Shown: positions 43,658 through 53,168, numbered from the stretch's first letter. The stretch is 64,000 nucleotides of DNA from Amorphoplanes friuliensis DSM 7358 (GCF_000494755.1 NC_022657.1:3138001-3202000), one strand, 5' to 3'. Numbers and translations: made by a program. The notes: generated by a model from the letters alone, not told the origin.

Positions 43658-44953
43658 GTGACAGATCCGACGCGATTCAGCCGCAGACTGCTGCTCGGTC
43701 TGGCCGCCGCGGCCTCGGCCGGCACCGTCCTGGGCGGGTGCAGCGGTGACGGGGGAGGGTCCGGTTCTTCCAAGAAGATCCGGTGGTGGCACATCGCCAA
43801 CACCGACCCGATGATGTCGAAGTGGGCCGAGATGGCCCGCCAGTTCGAGGCTACCCACCCCGGGGTCAAGTTCGAGATCACCCCGCTGGAGAACGAGGCC
43901 TTCAAGACCAAGCTGACCACCGTGATCCAGGCCGGTGACCCGCCGGACATCTTCCACACCTGGGGTGGCGGCGTCCTCGCTCAGCAGGCCGACGCGGGCA
44001 TGGTCAAGGACCTCAGCGCGGACGTCGGCCAGTGGCGCGACACCCTCATCCCCACGGCCCTGGACGCGTACACGATCGGCGGGAAGACGTACGCGTCGGC
44101 GGTGGACACGGGCATGGTCGGGTTCTGGTACAACAAGCAGCTCTTCGAGCAGGCCGGGGTGACGGCGCCACCGGCGAGCTGGACGGACTATCTCGAGGCC
44201 GTCCGGCGGCTCAAGGCGGCCTCGGTCACCCCGATCGCGCTGGCCGGCAAGGAGAAATGGCCCGGCCACTACTACTGGGCCTACCTGGCCATGCGGGTCG
44301 CCGGTCTGGACGCCCTGCGGCAGGCCGCCGTGGACAAGAACTTCACTCAGCCCGACTTCGTCGCGGCGGGTGCCCGGCTGGCCGAACTTGTTGCCCTGCA
44401 ACCGTTCCAGACCGGATTCCTGGCCGCCGGCTACTCCACGGCGGACGGGCAGGCCGCGACCATGGGCAACGGCAAGGCGGCGATGGAGCTCATGGGTCAA
44501 TGGGCGCCGGTTGTCCAGCGCGACAACTCCGCCGGCAAGAAGGGCCTCGGCGACAAGCTCGGCTTCTTCGCGTTCCCGGCGGTCGACGGCGGCAAGGGGC
44601 AGATCACCGACGCGTTCGGTGGCGGTGGTGGCTTTGCCGTCGGCAAGGACGCGCCACCGGAAGCCGTGGAGTTCCTGAAGTTCATCGCCCAGCCGGACAA
44701 CGCGCGCATCGAGGCGAAGACGGCCGGTGTGCTGCCCGTCGTCAAGGCGGCCGGGGATGCCGTCACCGACCCGGCCCTCAAGCTCGTGGCCGACACGCTG
44801 TCCCGCTCGACGGGTTTCCAGCTCTACCTCGACCAGGCCTACGCGCCGGCCGTGGGTCAGCAGGTCAACGACAGCGTGGCCGAGCTGCTGGCGGGCAAGT
44901 CGTCGCCGGATCAGGTGGTCCAGGCTGTCACCACCGCGGCCAAACAGGGCTGA
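43658..44953 (+). CDS. sugar ABC transporter binding lipoprotein (xylobiose-type)
   Basis: 431 aa. GTG at 43658 with AAGGGGAG. Twin-arginine-like leader (FSRRLLLGLAAAASAG) ends in lipobox VLGGC, so it is an anchored lipoprotein. SBP family 1: WWHIANTDPMMSKWAEMARQFEATHPGVKFE, GDPPDIFHTWGGG, VDTGMVGFWYNKQLFEQAGV. The sequence and the position behind GH11 and GH62 enzymes suggest xylo- or arabinoxylo-oligosaccharides as ligand, like BxlE. First gene of a three-gene importer. Confidence 0.85.
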   Translation: MTDPTRFSRRLLLGLAAAASAGTVLGGCSGDGGGSGSSKKIRWWHIANTDPMMSKWAEMARQFEATHPGVKFEITPLENEAFKTKLTTVIQAGDPPDIFHTWGGGVLAQQADAGMVKDLSADVGQWRDTLIPTALDAYTIGGKTYASAVDTGMVGFWYNKQLFEQAGVTAPPASWTDYLEAVRRLKAASVTPIALAGKEKWPGHYYWAYLAMRVAGLDALRQAAVDKNFTQPDFVAAGARLAELVALQPFQTGFLAAGYSTADGQAATMGNGKAAMELMGQWAPVVQRDNSAGKKGLGDKLGFFAFPAVDGGKGQITDAFGGGGGFAVGKDAPPEAVEFLKFIAQPDNARIEAKTAGVLPVVKAAGDAVTDPALKLVADTLSRSTGFQLYLDQAYAPAVGQQVNDSVAELLAGKSSPDQVVQAVTTAAKQG

Positions 44954-44959
44954 TCGGCG

Positions 44960-45925
44960 GTGCTCACCGAGGAACGACGACCGGCGCCGGCGCCACCACA
45001 ACCGGCCGGGCCGCGTCGTCGCCGCCGGCGGCCCTGGCCCACCGTGGTGGCGTTCCTGAGCCCGGCCCTGGTGCTCTTCGCGCTGCTCGTGCTCACCCCG
45101 ATCGTGATCGCCGCGTACAGCAGCTTCTTCGAGTGGAACGGCTTCGGCGTACCGACGACGTTTGTCGGCCTGGACAACTTCCACCGGTTGCTGACCGACG
45201 AGATCTTCGCCGGTGACCTGCGGCGGGCGCTGCTGCTGGTGGTGCTCTCGCTGGCCATCCAGCTGCCCGTCTCGCTCGCCCTCGCCATGCTGCTCAACCA
45301 GCCGCTGCGCGGACGGCGTGCGTACAGGATGCTGTTCTTCACGCCGTACGTGCTCTCGGAAGTTGTCACGGCGGTCCTGTTCACGATGATCTTCTCGCCG
45401 AACCAGGGGCTGGCCAATCACGTCACGCGGCTGATCGGCCTGGGTGATCTGGGCGCCACCTGGCTGGCCGACCCCGACACGGTCATGTACTCGCTGTTCC
45501 TGGTGATCTCGTGGAAGTACTTCGGTTTCCACACGATCCTCTATCTCGCCGGCCGTCAGGGCATCCCGCCGGAACTCCACGACGCCGCCGCCATCGACGG
45601 CGCCGGGCCGTGGCAGGCGTTCCGGCACATCACCCTGCCGCTGCTGGGACCCACCATCCGGATCAGCGTGTTCCTGTCGATCCTCGGCACGATCCAGCTC
45701 TTCGACATGATCTGGGTGCTCACCGGCGGCGGCCCGATCCGGTCCTCGGAAACCCTGGCCGTGACGATGTTCCAGGAGGGCTTCAAGCGGTTCCACGTCG
45801 GTTACGCCAGCGCCATCAGCATGGCGATCTTCCTGATCAGCCTCACCTTCGGGCTGCTCTACCAGCGCTTCGTCCTGCGCCGCGACCTTGAGGGCGCGAT
45901 CACCACGATCGGAGACCGCCGATGA
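44960..45925 (+). CDS. sugar ABC transporter permease 1 (MalF-like, BxlF-type)
   Basis: 321 aa. GTG at 44960, 6 bp after the binding-protein stop. Cytoplasmic Pro/Arg-rich N-terminus, then six helices beginning VVAFLSPALVLFALLVLTPIVI. The EAA loop contacting the ATPase reads LHDAAAIDGAGPWQAFRHITLPLL. Together with the next protein it forms the membrane channel. No ATPase gene is present; such CUT1 systems in actinomycetes share the housekeeping ATPase MsiK. Confidence 0.9.
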   Translation: MLTEERRPAPAPPQPAGPRRRRRRPWPTVVAFLSPALVLFALLVLTPIVIAAYSSFFEWNGFGVPTTFVGLDNFHRLLTDEIFAGDLRRALLLVVLSLAIQLPVSLALAMLLNQPLRGRRAYRMLFFTPYVLSEVVTAVLFTMIFSPNQGLANHVTRLIGLGDLGATWLADPDTVMYSLFLVISWKYFGFHTILYLAGRQGIPPELHDAAAIDGAGPWQAFRHITLPLLGPTIRISVFLSILGTIQLFDMIWVLTGGGPIRSSETLAVTMFQEGFKRFHVGYASAISMAIFLISLTFGLLYQRFVLRRDLEGAITTIGDRR

Positions 45926-46785
45926 GCACAACCGTCGCGCCCGAGCGGCGCCCCCGAAATCCACGGCGTGTGCTGCGGACCGGTGCGCTGCACGCGGTGA
46001 GCATCACCGTGGGAGCGGCCGTCGTGGTGCCGATCGTGTTCGGGATCCTCGGCGGGTTCAAGGACAACGGCCAGCTGTTCGCCAACCCGTTCGGGCTGCC
46101 CGATCCGTGGGTGCCCGGCAACTACCTCGACGCGGTGAGCTCGACCGCCTTCTGGATGCAGGCGACCAACAGCGTCGTCGTTGCCATCGCCAGCACGGTG
46201 CTCGTGGTCCTCGTCGGGGCCATGGCCGCATACATCTTCGCCCGGTACGCCTTCCCGGGCCGCGAGGTGGTGTTCATGGTCTTCGCGATCGGGCTGATGT
46301 TCCCGTTCGCCGTCGCGATCCTGCCGCTGTTCGTGCTGCTGCGCGAGATGAACCTGCTGGACAACCCGCTCGGCGTCATCCTGCCGCAGGCGGCGTTCGG
46401 CCTGCCGATCACCATCGTCATCCTGCGCAGCTTCTTCCGCAGCATCCCGGCGGAGGTCGAGGAGTCCGCGGTGCTCGATGGCTGCGGCCCGTTCCGCTTC
46501 TTCTGGCGCATCCTGCTGCCGATGTCCCGGCCCGCCCTGGGAACGGTCTCGGTGCTCGCGGTGGTCGGCAGCTGGAACAACTTCCTGCTCCCGCTGATCG
46601 TCTTCAACGACTCCCGCTGGTGGACGCTGCCGCTCGGCGTCCAGCAGTTCCAGTCCCAGTATTCGGCGGACACCGCACGGATCCTCGCGTACGTCACGCT
46701 GGCCATGCTGCCGTCGCTGGTGTGTTACGCCTTCGCCGAACGCCAGCTCATCGGCGGCCTCACGAGCGGCATCGGCAAGGACTGA
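45922..46785 (+). CDS. sugar ABC transporter permease 2 (MalG-like, BxlG-type)
   Basis: 287 aa. ATG at 45922 overlaps the previous stop (ATGA). Six helices; EAA loop VEESAVLDGCGPFRFFWRILLPMSRPAL. The C-terminus ends FAERQLIGGLTSGIGKD, the usual MalG-type tail (G-A-x-K-G/D). Partner of the preceding permease. The transcript ends at the hairpin 46785-46822. Confidence 0.9.
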   Translation: MSTTVAPERRPRNPRRVLRTGALHAVSITVGAAVVVPIVFGILGGFKDNGQLFANPFGLPDPWVPGNYLDAVSSTAFWMQATNSVVVAIASTVLVVLVGAMAAYIFARYAFPGREVVFMVFAIGLMFPFAVAILPLFVLLREMNLLDNPLGVILPQAAFGLPITIVILRSFFRSIPAEVEESAVLDGCGPFRFFWRILLPMSRPALGTVSVLAVVGSWNNFLLPLIVFNDSRWWTLPLGVQQFQSQYSADTARILAYVTLAMLPSLVCYAFAERQLIGGLTSGIGKD

Positions 46786-46822
46786 CCCGCCGCGCCCCCG
46801 GTTCGACCAGGACGCGGCGGGT
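46785..46822. terminator. bidirectional terminator
   Basis: ACCCGCCGCG (46785-46794) and CGCGGCGGGT (46813-46822) form a perfect 10-bp stem with an 18-nt loop between the convergent stops of the sugar permease and the MMPL gene. Confidence 0.6.
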
Positions 46823-46833
46823 GGTGGGTGTGG

Positions 46834-48984
46834 TCAGCGGACGAGCTCGACCGCCGGTGCAGGCTCGGGGCCGGTGGGGGAGGGCACCTGCAGGCGGCTG
46901 CCCTCGACGTCGAGGTCGGGCAGGGCGCGGTCGAGCCAGCTGGGCAGCCACCACGCTCTGCGCCCCAGCAGAGCGAGGACGGCGGGCACGATGGTCATGC
47001 GTACCAGGAAGGCGTCGACCAGGACCGCGGTCGCCAGACCGAGGCCCGGCATCTTGATCTGGAGGTCCGGGGAGAGCATGAACCCGGAGAAGATGCTGAT
47101 CATGATGACGGCCGCGGCGCTCACCACGCGGGCGCTGCCGGCGAAACCCTCGACGATCGCCGCGCGCGGGTCGGCGCCGGCGACGTACTCCTCGCGCATG
47201 CGGGTCACGAGGAAGACCTCGTAGTCCATGGCCAGGCCGAAGGCGATGCCGATGATGAAGATCGGCATCATGCTGACGATCGGCCCGGTGGCCGGGACAC
47301 CGAGCAGTCCGTTGAGCCAGCCCCACTGGAACACCGCGACCATGACGCCGAAGGTCGCCCCGATGGTGAGCAGGAAACCGAGGGTGGCCTTGACGGGCAC
47401 CAGCACCGAACGGAAGACCACCAGCAACAGCAGGAACGCCAGGCCGACGATCAGGGCGAGGTAGGGCAGCAGCGAATCGCTGATCTTCTGGGAGGCGTCG
47501 ATGTTGACGGCGGTGATGCCGGTGACCGACACGTCACCGCCGGGCAGGGCAGACGTCGCTGTGCGGATGGCCTCGACGGTGCCGGTGGTGGCCGGATCGG
47601 TGGGCCCGGTCGCAGGGATCACCTGGAAGATCGACACCGTGCCGCTGTCCGAGGTGCGGGGCGGGCTCACTGCGGTGACACCGGGAACGGCAGCCACGGT
47701 CGTCCTGACCGTGCTGACGTCGGGACCCTGCACGACAACGGTGAGCTGACCGTTGTACCCGGGGCCGAAGCCGTCGGCGATCAGGTCGTACGCCTTGCGC
47801 GGTGAGGAGTCCGCAGCGGCCGTACCGTCGTCGGGGAGGCCGAGGCGCAGGTCGAGTGCGGGAATCGCGGCGATGCCCAGAACCGCGACGCCGGCGACCA
47901 CGGCGATCAGCGGGCGCCGCAGGACGAGCGAGACCCAGCGGTGGCCGAGCGTCCGGGTGGCCGGTTTCCGCCACACCCGCTTGCTGATGATCCGGTGCCC
48001 GGCGAAGCCGAACAGGGCGGGCAGCAATGTGAGGGCGATCAGGACGGCGATCGCGACGACACCGGCCGACCCGAGACCCATCACGGTCAGGAACGGGACG
48101 TTGACGACCATCAGCCCGGCCAGGGCGATGATCACGGTGAGCCCGGCGAAGACCACGGCCGAACCGGCGGTGGCGACGGCCCGGCCGGCGGCCTCCTGCG
48201 GCTCGTGGCACCGGGCGAGCTCGGACCGGTAGCGGGAGGTGATGAACAGCGCGTAGTCGATGCCGACGGCGAGTCCGAGCATCAGGGCCAGGGTGCTGAC
48301 GGCCGAGGGCATGTCCACCACGGCCGAGGCCAGTGCGATGGACGAGAAGCCGATGATGACGCCCAGGAGCGCGGTCAGCAGCGGCAGACCGGCGGCCACC
48401 AGCGAGCCGAACGTGAGCAGCAGGACCAGTGCGGCAACCGCCACACCGATGATCTCGGCGTTGCCCAGGGCCGGCTGACCATCGATCGCGTTGCCCCCGG
48501 CCTCGGCGGTCAGTCCGGCCGCCCGGGCACCGTCGAGTGCCGCGGTGAGGCCCTCCTGCGCCGCCGGGGTGAGGTCGTCGCCCCGGGCGGTGAAGGTGAC
48601 CTCGATGATGCCGGTCCGGCCGTCGGCACTGGTGGAGCGTTCGTCGAGCTCGGTGACCCCGGCGACCTGGGGTGCCGTCCCGAGCCGGGTGACGAGGGCG
48701 GTGACGGCCGAGGCCGCGGCCGGATCGGCGAGAGTCCTCCCCTCGCCGGTGGCGACGACAACCTGGGCCGAGGCGCCTCCGGCGTCGGACTGCGGGAACT
48801 CCCGGTGCAGGGTGTCGATGGCCTGCTGGGCTTCGGTGCCCGGCACCTCGAGGCCGTTGGTGGGTGTGCCGGACCAGAGCATCGAACCGCCGAGCGTGAG
48901 GCCGAGGGCCAGCAGCCAGCCGACCAGGACGTAACGGCGCCTGCGGAACGCGAAGGTGCCCAGGCGGTACAGGTGGTGCGCCAT
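46834..48984 (-). CDS. MMPL-family RND transporter
   Basis: 716 aa, 12 predicted helices in two halves. ATG at 48984 with AGGAGACC. Each half has a large extracytoplasmic loop (FPQSDAGGASAQVVVAT, GFGPGYNGQLTVVVQG) and the MMPL membrane blocks: GLAVGIDYALFITSRYRSEL in the first half and IAFGLAMDYEVFLVTRMREEY in the second, each with the Asp-Tyr pair used for proton coupling. MmpL-type pumps export lipids, siderophores or drugs. No lipid-biosynthesis genes are nearby. A DoxX gene lies upstream on the same strand, 26 bp away, and is likely co-transcribed. Confidence 0.9.
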   Translation of the reverse strand: MAHHLYRLGTFAFRRRRYVLVGWLLALGLTLGGSMLWSGTPTNGLEVPGTEAQQAIDTLHREFPQSDAGGASAQVVVATGEGRTLADPAAASAVTALVTRLGTAPQVAGVTELDERSTSADGRTGIIEVTFTARGDDLTPAAQEGLTAALDGARAAGLTAEAGGNAIDGQPALGNAEIIGVAVAALVLLLTFGSLVAAGLPLLTALLGVIIGFSSIALASAVVDMPSAVSTLALMLGLAVGIDYALFITSRYRSELARCHEPQEAAGRAVATAGSAVVFAGLTVIIALAGLMVVNVPFLTVMGLGSAGVVAIAVLIALTLLPALFGFAGHRIISKRVWRKPATRTLGHRWVSLVLRRPLIAVVAGVAVLGIAAIPALDLRLGLPDDGTAAADSSPRKAYDLIADGFGPGYNGQLTVVVQGPDVSTVRTTVAAVPGVTAVSPPRTSDSGTVSIFQVIPATGPTDPATTGTVEAIRTATSALPGGDVSVTGITAVNIDASQKISDSLLPYLALIVGLAFLLLLVVFRSVLVPVKATLGFLLTIGATFGVMVAVFQWGWLNGLLGVPATGPIVSMMPIFIIGIAFGLAMDYEVFLVTRMREEYVAGADPRAAIVEGFAGSARVVSAAAVIMISIFSGFMLSPDLQIKMPGLGLATAVLVDAFLVRMTIVPAVLALLGRRAWWLPSWLDRALPDLDVEGSRLQVPSPTGPEPAPAVELVR

Positions 48985-49010
48985 GAGGATCGGTCTCCTG
49001 TCGCGGTCGA

Positions 49011-49430
49011 TCAGCGGGTAGCGGGCAGCAGGTGGAGTCTGCGGAGCGTGTCGATCGACCGGTCGCGGCGGAGCCAGGCGATCGTCAGGGCCAGGAGCCC
49101 GAAAACGATCGGGATGACCGCGTCGCCGTCCTCGACGACAACGAGCTGGGTGATCGCCGCGCCCATCATTTGCACGGCGAGAGCGGCTGCAGCCAGACCG
49201 GCGAGCGGCAGCCAGAGCAGGGCGAGCCCGCCGAGGATCTCGGTCGTCGCAGTGAAATAGCGCAGCCACTGACCTGCGCCGATCTCCTCGTAGGACGCGA
49301 CGACGTCCGCGCCGCCGCCGAGCTTGGAGATGCCGAAGTACAGGAACGCCAGGGCCAGCAGCCCCTGCAGAGACCAGGCGAGGACGGACCGGACGCGGGA
49401 CGTGGGCCTGGATGTGGCGAGAGTGGACAT
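49011..49430 (-). CDS. DoxX-family membrane protein
   Basis: 139 aa, four helices. Starts after a short polar N-terminus with VLAWSLQGLLALAFLYFGISKLGGG, then FTATTEILGGLALLWLPLAGLAAAALAVQMMGA. DoxX proteins are small quinone- or thiosulfate-associated membrane proteins; in mycobacteria a DoxX protein joins an oxidoreductase complex against oxidative stress. ATG at 49430. Probably heads the DoxX-MMPL transcript. Confidence 0.82.
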   Translation of the reverse strand: MSTLATSRPTSRVRSVLAWSLQGLLALAFLYFGISKLGGGADVVASYEEIGAGQWLRYFTATTEILGGLALLWLPLAGLAAAALAVQMMGAAITQLVVVEDGDAVIPIVFGLLALTIAWLRRDRSIDTLRRLHLLPATR

Positions 49431-49477
49431 GTGCTGCTCCTCGGAGTGCGGTAGGTGCGACGGGCCGCGGCGGCGGA

Positions 49478-50035
49478 CTAACGATCGCCTGGTGGCAGCG
49501 GGTTCCGCGTCCTACAGCCATGGACAATGCGGGGTACCACGGCTGTCGTAGGCAGGCCCGCCTGGACGCACGCCTGCCGGACGACCGGGGTCAGCTCGCC
49601 CGTGGTCCACGGGGTCTCGCCGCCGCAGGACAGCACCCACAGCACCTCGCCGCGGCCGTCGGCCCGGCGCCGGGCCGTCAGCGCGCCGGCCGGACGCCCG
49701 GAGCGGCTCAACGGCACGCGCAGCAGCGTCGTGGCCGCGATGCGTTCGCGGGCCAGGTCGTGGAATCTTTGCCCGTCGCGGATCCGGAGAACCAGTACGG
49801 GTACGCGGCCCGGCACGGCGGGGACGAGGACGAGTTCGCCGCGAGCGGAGTCGCGGTCGACGCGTTCGATCTGGTCCCAGCCGAGCCGGTGCCACGGTTC
49901 CGGCTCGTGCGGCGCACCCTGGTGGTACACCGCGTACCGGGTGCCGACGACTTGTCGATCGCCGGCCGTGTCGTGCTCACTGATCAGCACCCGCTCGCCT
50001 CTCGGCAGCAGGGGGCGCTTGCGTCGATCGATCAT
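49478..50035 (-). CDS. hypothetical protein, PH-like N-terminal region
   Basis: 185 aa from ATG 50035. The first half has the look of a small beta-barrel: GERVLISEHDTAGDRQVVGTRYAVYHQG, WHRLGWDQIERVDRDSARGELVLV, VLVLRIRDGQRFHDLARERIAATTLLRV, as in bacterial PH-like domains. The C-terminal part (WTTGELTPVVRQACVQAGLP) is helical. No membrane segment. Function unknown; divergent from the histidine kinase across a region with a perfect 11-4-11 inverted repeat, so possibly a target of that two-component system. Confidence 0.6.
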   Translation of the reverse strand: MIDRRKRPLLPRGERVLISEHDTAGDRQVVGTRYAVYHQGAPHEPEPWHRLGWDQIERVDRDSARGELVLVPAVPGRVPVLVLRIRDGQRFHDLARERIAATTLLRVPLSRSGRPAGALTARRRADGRGEVLWVLSCGGETPWTTGELTPVVRQACVQAGLPTTAVVPRIVHGCRTRNPLPPGDR

Positions 50036-50090
50036 GTCGTCACGATGGCCCGGTGGGGGTGCGGTCCGCGTCCTCCCGCTGTGGTCCCCG

Positions 50091-50116
50091 CCGGATACCA
50101 CAGCGGTGGTATCCGG
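50091..50116. promoter_or_regulatory. 11-4-11 perfect inverted repeat before the two-component genes
   Basis: CCGGATACCAC, AGCG, GTGGTATCCGG. Further TACCAC/GTGGT hexamers occur at 50079-50084 and 50130-50136. It lies between the divergent hypothetical gene (start 50035) and the kinase (start 50182). Candidate response-regulator site. Confidence 0.6.
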
Positions 50117-50181
50117 GGTTGCCCACGGGCTACCACGCGGGGACGACGTGGGCGGGGTCCGGCCCGCGTACGGTGACCGGC

Positions 50182-51378
50182 ATGGCCCTGTCGAACACCC
50201 GGCTCCTGCGTGCCTGGGCTGCCGCTGCCCGCCACCCGCAGGTGGTGGACACGCTGCTGGGGGTGCTGGTCGGCGTGCTGTCCCTGCTGTCGGTGCTGAG
50301 CGGCCCCCGGAGCATCCCGGGCCGGAGCCTGACGGCGCTGGACGTGCTGATCGCGGCAGTGGCGGCGCTGCTGGTCGCGTTGCGGCGGTGGCGGCCCGTG
50401 GCGGTCCTGGTCGTCGTCACCGTCGCTGCGGCGTGGGCGCGGATCGACGGCGGCGAGGTCTACGTGCTGACGGCGGTGTCGGTTGTGAGCGCGTACACCG
50501 TTGCGTCGCGCCGGCGGCGGACGATCGCCTGGACCGCCGGTGCGGCGGCGGCGCTCGTCGTCTATCTCGCCGCGGTGCTCTTCGACGGACAGCTGTGGGA
50601 CTCCTCCGAGAGCCTGGAGGACCTCGCCTGGATGGGGATGGCCGTCGCCATCGGTGATGCCGTCCGGACCCGGCGGGCCTACGTCGCGGCGGTCGAGGAG
50701 CGCGCCGTCCGTGCCGAGCAGAGCCGGGACGAGGAGGCCAGGCGCCGCGTCGCGGAGGAACGGCTGCGCATTGCCCGCGAGCTGCACGACATCGTGGCGC
50801 ACCACATCGCCCTGATCAACGTGCAGGCCGAGGTCGCCTCCCACGTGCTGCGCGAGGAGCCCGACCAGGCCGAGCAGGCCCTGACCCACGTCCGCAAGTC
50901 GGTCCGGACCGTGCTCGAGGAGCTCTCCGCCGTGCTGACCGTGCTGCGCCAGGCCGACGATCCCGAGCCATCCACCGAACCGGTACCCGGCCTGGCGCGG
51001 CTCGGCGGGCTGCTCGACTCCGTGGCCGCCGCCGGTCTGCGTGTCGCGCACCAGCAGGAGGGTGAGGCGAGGCCACTGCCGTCGGCGGTCGATCTGGCCG
51101 CTTACAGGATCGTGCAGGAGTCTCTGACGAACGTGCGGAAGCACGGCCGTGACCCGAACGCCCAGGTCCGGCTGACCTACACCCCGGAAGGGCTCACGAT
51201 CACCGTGGAGAACCGCGCGGGCACCGCGACCGGTGCGCACCCCGGGCACGGCCTGACGGGGATGCGCGAGCGGGCCGCGTCGGTGGGCGGCACACTGGAC
51301 GCCGGTCCCGGTGCCGGAGGCCGATTTGCGGTGTGTGCCTTCCTTCCCGCGTCCGTCAGCCAGGAGGTTCTGCGATGA
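50182..51378 (+). CDS. NarL/DesK-type sensor histidine kinase
   Basis: 398 aa. ATG at 50182. Four to five helices fill the first 150 residues with almost no extracytoplasmic loop, so this is an intramembrane-sensing kinase. A coiled linker (AAVEERAVRAEQSRDEEARRRVAEE) leads to the HisKA_3 motif ERLRIARELHDIVAHHI with the phospho-His in ELHD. The ATPase domain shows QESLTNVRKHG and GHGLTGMRERAASVGG. Stop overlaps the response-regulator start (ATGA). The signal is probably a membrane or envelope disturbance. Confidence 0.9.
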   Translation: MALSNTRLLRAWAAAARHPQVVDTLLGVLVGVLSLLSVLSGPRSIPGRSLTALDVLIAAVAALLVALRRWRPVAVLVVVTVAAAWARIDGGEVYVLTAVSVVSAYTVASRRRRTIAWTAGAAAALVVYLAAVLFDGQLWDSSESLEDLAWMGMAVAIGDAVRTRRAYVAAVEERAVRAEQSRDEEARRRVAEERLRIARELHDIVAHHIALINVQAEVASHVLREEPDQAEQALTHVRKSVRTVLEELSAVLTVLRQADDPEPSTEPVPGLARLGGLLDSVAAAGLRVAHQQEGEARPLPSAVDLAAYRIVQESLTNVRKHGRDPNAQVRLTYTPEGLTITVENRAGTATGAHPGHGLTGMRERAASVGGTLDAGPGAGGRFAVCAFLPASVSQEVLR

Positions 51379-52058
51379 CCGGTCCGATCCGCGTGGTGCT
51401 GGCCGACGACCAGACCCTGATCCGGGACGGGTTCCGGGTGCTCATCAACTCGGCACCCGATCTCGAGGTCGTCGGCGAGGCCGCGAACGGGCGGGAGGCG
51501 GTGGCGGTCGCCCGCAGCGCCCGCGCCGACGTGGTGCTGATGGACATCCGGATGCCCGAGCTCGACGGCATCGAGGCGACCCGGCTGATCACCGAGGACG
51601 AGGACCTGGCCGGTGTCCGGGTGCTGATCCTGACCACCTTCGAACTCGACGAGAACGTCCTGCTCGCGTTGCGTGCGGGCGCCAGCGGTTTCCTCAGCAA
51701 GAGTGTCAACCGGGCCGATCTGCTGGACGCCGTCCGGGTCGTCGCGGGCGGGGAGGCGTTGCTGTCCCCGAAGGCCACTCAAAGCCTGATCACCCGCTTC
51801 CTCGACATGCCCGAGCCGTCGCCGCTGCCCACCCCGGACGCGCTCGACGTCCTGACCAGCCGAGAGCGCGAGACGCTGGCCCTGGTCGCGGCCGGGCTGT
51901 CGAACGACGCCATCGCCGAACGGCTCTACGTGTCACCGCTGACGGCCAAGACGCACGTCAACCGGGCCATGACCAAACTGGGTGTCCGGGATCGCGCGCA
52001 ACTGGTCGTCATCGCGTACCAGACCGGTCTGGTGCGGCCCGACCGTCGCGAAGTTTAG
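51375..52058 (+). CDS. NarL/LuxR-family response regulator
   Basis: 227 aa. Receiver domain with acidic pair DDQ, phospho-Asp in VVLMDIRMPELDG, Thr in LILTTFE and Lys in SGFLSKSV. LuxR helix-turn-helix at the C-terminus: LTSRERETLALVAAGLSNDAIAERLYVSPLTAKTHVNRAMTKLGV. Cognate to the kinase with which it is coupled. The inverted repeat at 50091-50116 is the best nearby candidate for its binding site. Confidence 0.92.
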   Translation: MTGPIRVVLADDQTLIRDGFRVLINSAPDLEVVGEAANGREAVAVARSARADVVLMDIRMPELDGIEATRLITEDEDLAGVRVLILTTFELDENVLLALRAGASGFLSKSVNRADLLDAVRVVAGGEALLSPKATQSLITRFLDMPEPSPLPTPDALDVLTSRERETLALVAAGLSNDAIAERLYVSPLTAKTHVNRAMTKLGVRDRAQLVVIAYQTGLVRPDRREV

Positions 52059-52136
52059 GACTCCGTTAACCGTCCCTTATCGTTGCCGCCGCGAGACTTC
52101 GGACCTCATCCATCTCCGGAACACGGGAGGTCCGTA

Positions 52137-53168
52137 GTGGACAGAAGAAGTGTGGCGCGATTCGGTACAGCCGTCACGGGGGTGATCGTGCTGCTGCTGG
52201 GGATGCAGACCGCCGCCCTGGCCGTACCGTCCAACGACAACTTTGCCGCGGCGGTCCAGGTCGGGACCCTGCCGTTCTCGGACACCCGCAACTACACGGG
52301 TGCCACCCGGGAGGACCGTGAGCCACAATCGTGTGTGTTCTCGTCGGCCACGGCCTGGTACTCCTACACGCCTGCCACCACCGGCTCCATCTCGGCGCGG
52401 ACCATCACCGGTGACGCCGAGATCGCCGCCTACGTCGGTTCGTCGCTCTCCGGTCTGGTGCTGGCGGGCTGCCGGCCGGAGTACAAGGCACTGACGTTCG
52501 TCGCGCAGGCCGGCCGGACCTACTACTTCCAGGTCGCGGCGATCGGTGAGGCCACGTTCGAGCTCGCCGTGCCGCCGCCGCCCTTGGTGGACATCTACCC
52601 GCCGTTCGCACCGAATTCGGTCGAGCCTGTCAGTTTCAGCAGCATCGCTTCGGACCCGGGAGACACCGGACTGTCCTACGCCTGGGACTTCGACGACGGA
52701 TCGACCTCCACGGAGGCCAATCCGGTGCATCAGTTCACCGTCGACGGCGATTACCAGGTACGGCTGACGGTGACCACCACCGACGGCCGTACGGCGTCCA
52801 CCACCCGCCTGGTCGAGGTCCGCACCCACGACGTGGCGATCGTGCGGGTCACCGCACCCGGGCGAGCGCGGGTGGGGCAGACCATCACGGTCGGCGCCGA
52901 GGTCCGCAACACCCGCTACGACGAAACCGTACGGGTGGTCGTCGAGCGGAGCATTCCCGGTGGTTTCGCCTACGTCGACGCGATCACCCAGCCGGTTCCT
53001 GTCCAGCGGGGCAACCGGACCACGCGGTTCTCGTTCAGCTACACCGTCACCGGTGAGGACCGGGCCGCCGGCACGCTCACCTTCCGGGCCACAGCCGATC
53101 CGGACCCGAACCGCGACGCGAACCTGGCGGACAATCAGCGGGTTTCCGCCGCGGTGACGATCAGATGA
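52137..53168 (+). CDS. secreted protein with PKD and CARDB-like domains
   Basis: 343 aa. GTG at 52137 with GGGAGG. Signal peptide (VIVLLLGMQTAALA). Residues about 35-150 form a beta domain of the PPC type (DNFAAAVQVGTLPFSDTRNYTGATRE ... AGRTYYFQVAAIG). A PKD domain follows (YAWDFDDGSTSTEANPVHQFTVDGDYQVRLTVT), then a CARDB-like adhesion fold (VAIVRVTAPGRARVGQTITVGAEVRN ... DPDPNRDANLADNQ). No enzyme domain is visible. Probably a cell-surface or matrix-binding protein. Downstream of the response regulator by 78 bp. Confidence 0.8.
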   Translation: MDRRSVARFGTAVTGVIVLLLGMQTAALAVPSNDNFAAAVQVGTLPFSDTRNYTGATREDREPQSCVFSSATAWYSYTPATTGSISARTITGDAEIAAYVGSSLSGLVLAGCRPEYKALTFVAQAGRTYYFQVAAIGEATFELAVPPPPLVDIYPPFAPNSVEPVSFSSIASDPGDTGLSYAWDFDDGSTSTEANPVHQFTVDGDYQVRLTVTTTDGRTASTTRLVEVRTHDVAIVRVTAPGRARVGQTITVGAEVRNTRYDETVRVVVERSIPGGFAYVDAITQPVPVQRGNRTTRFSFSYTVTGEDRAAGTLTFRATADPDPNRDANLADNQRVSAAVTIR

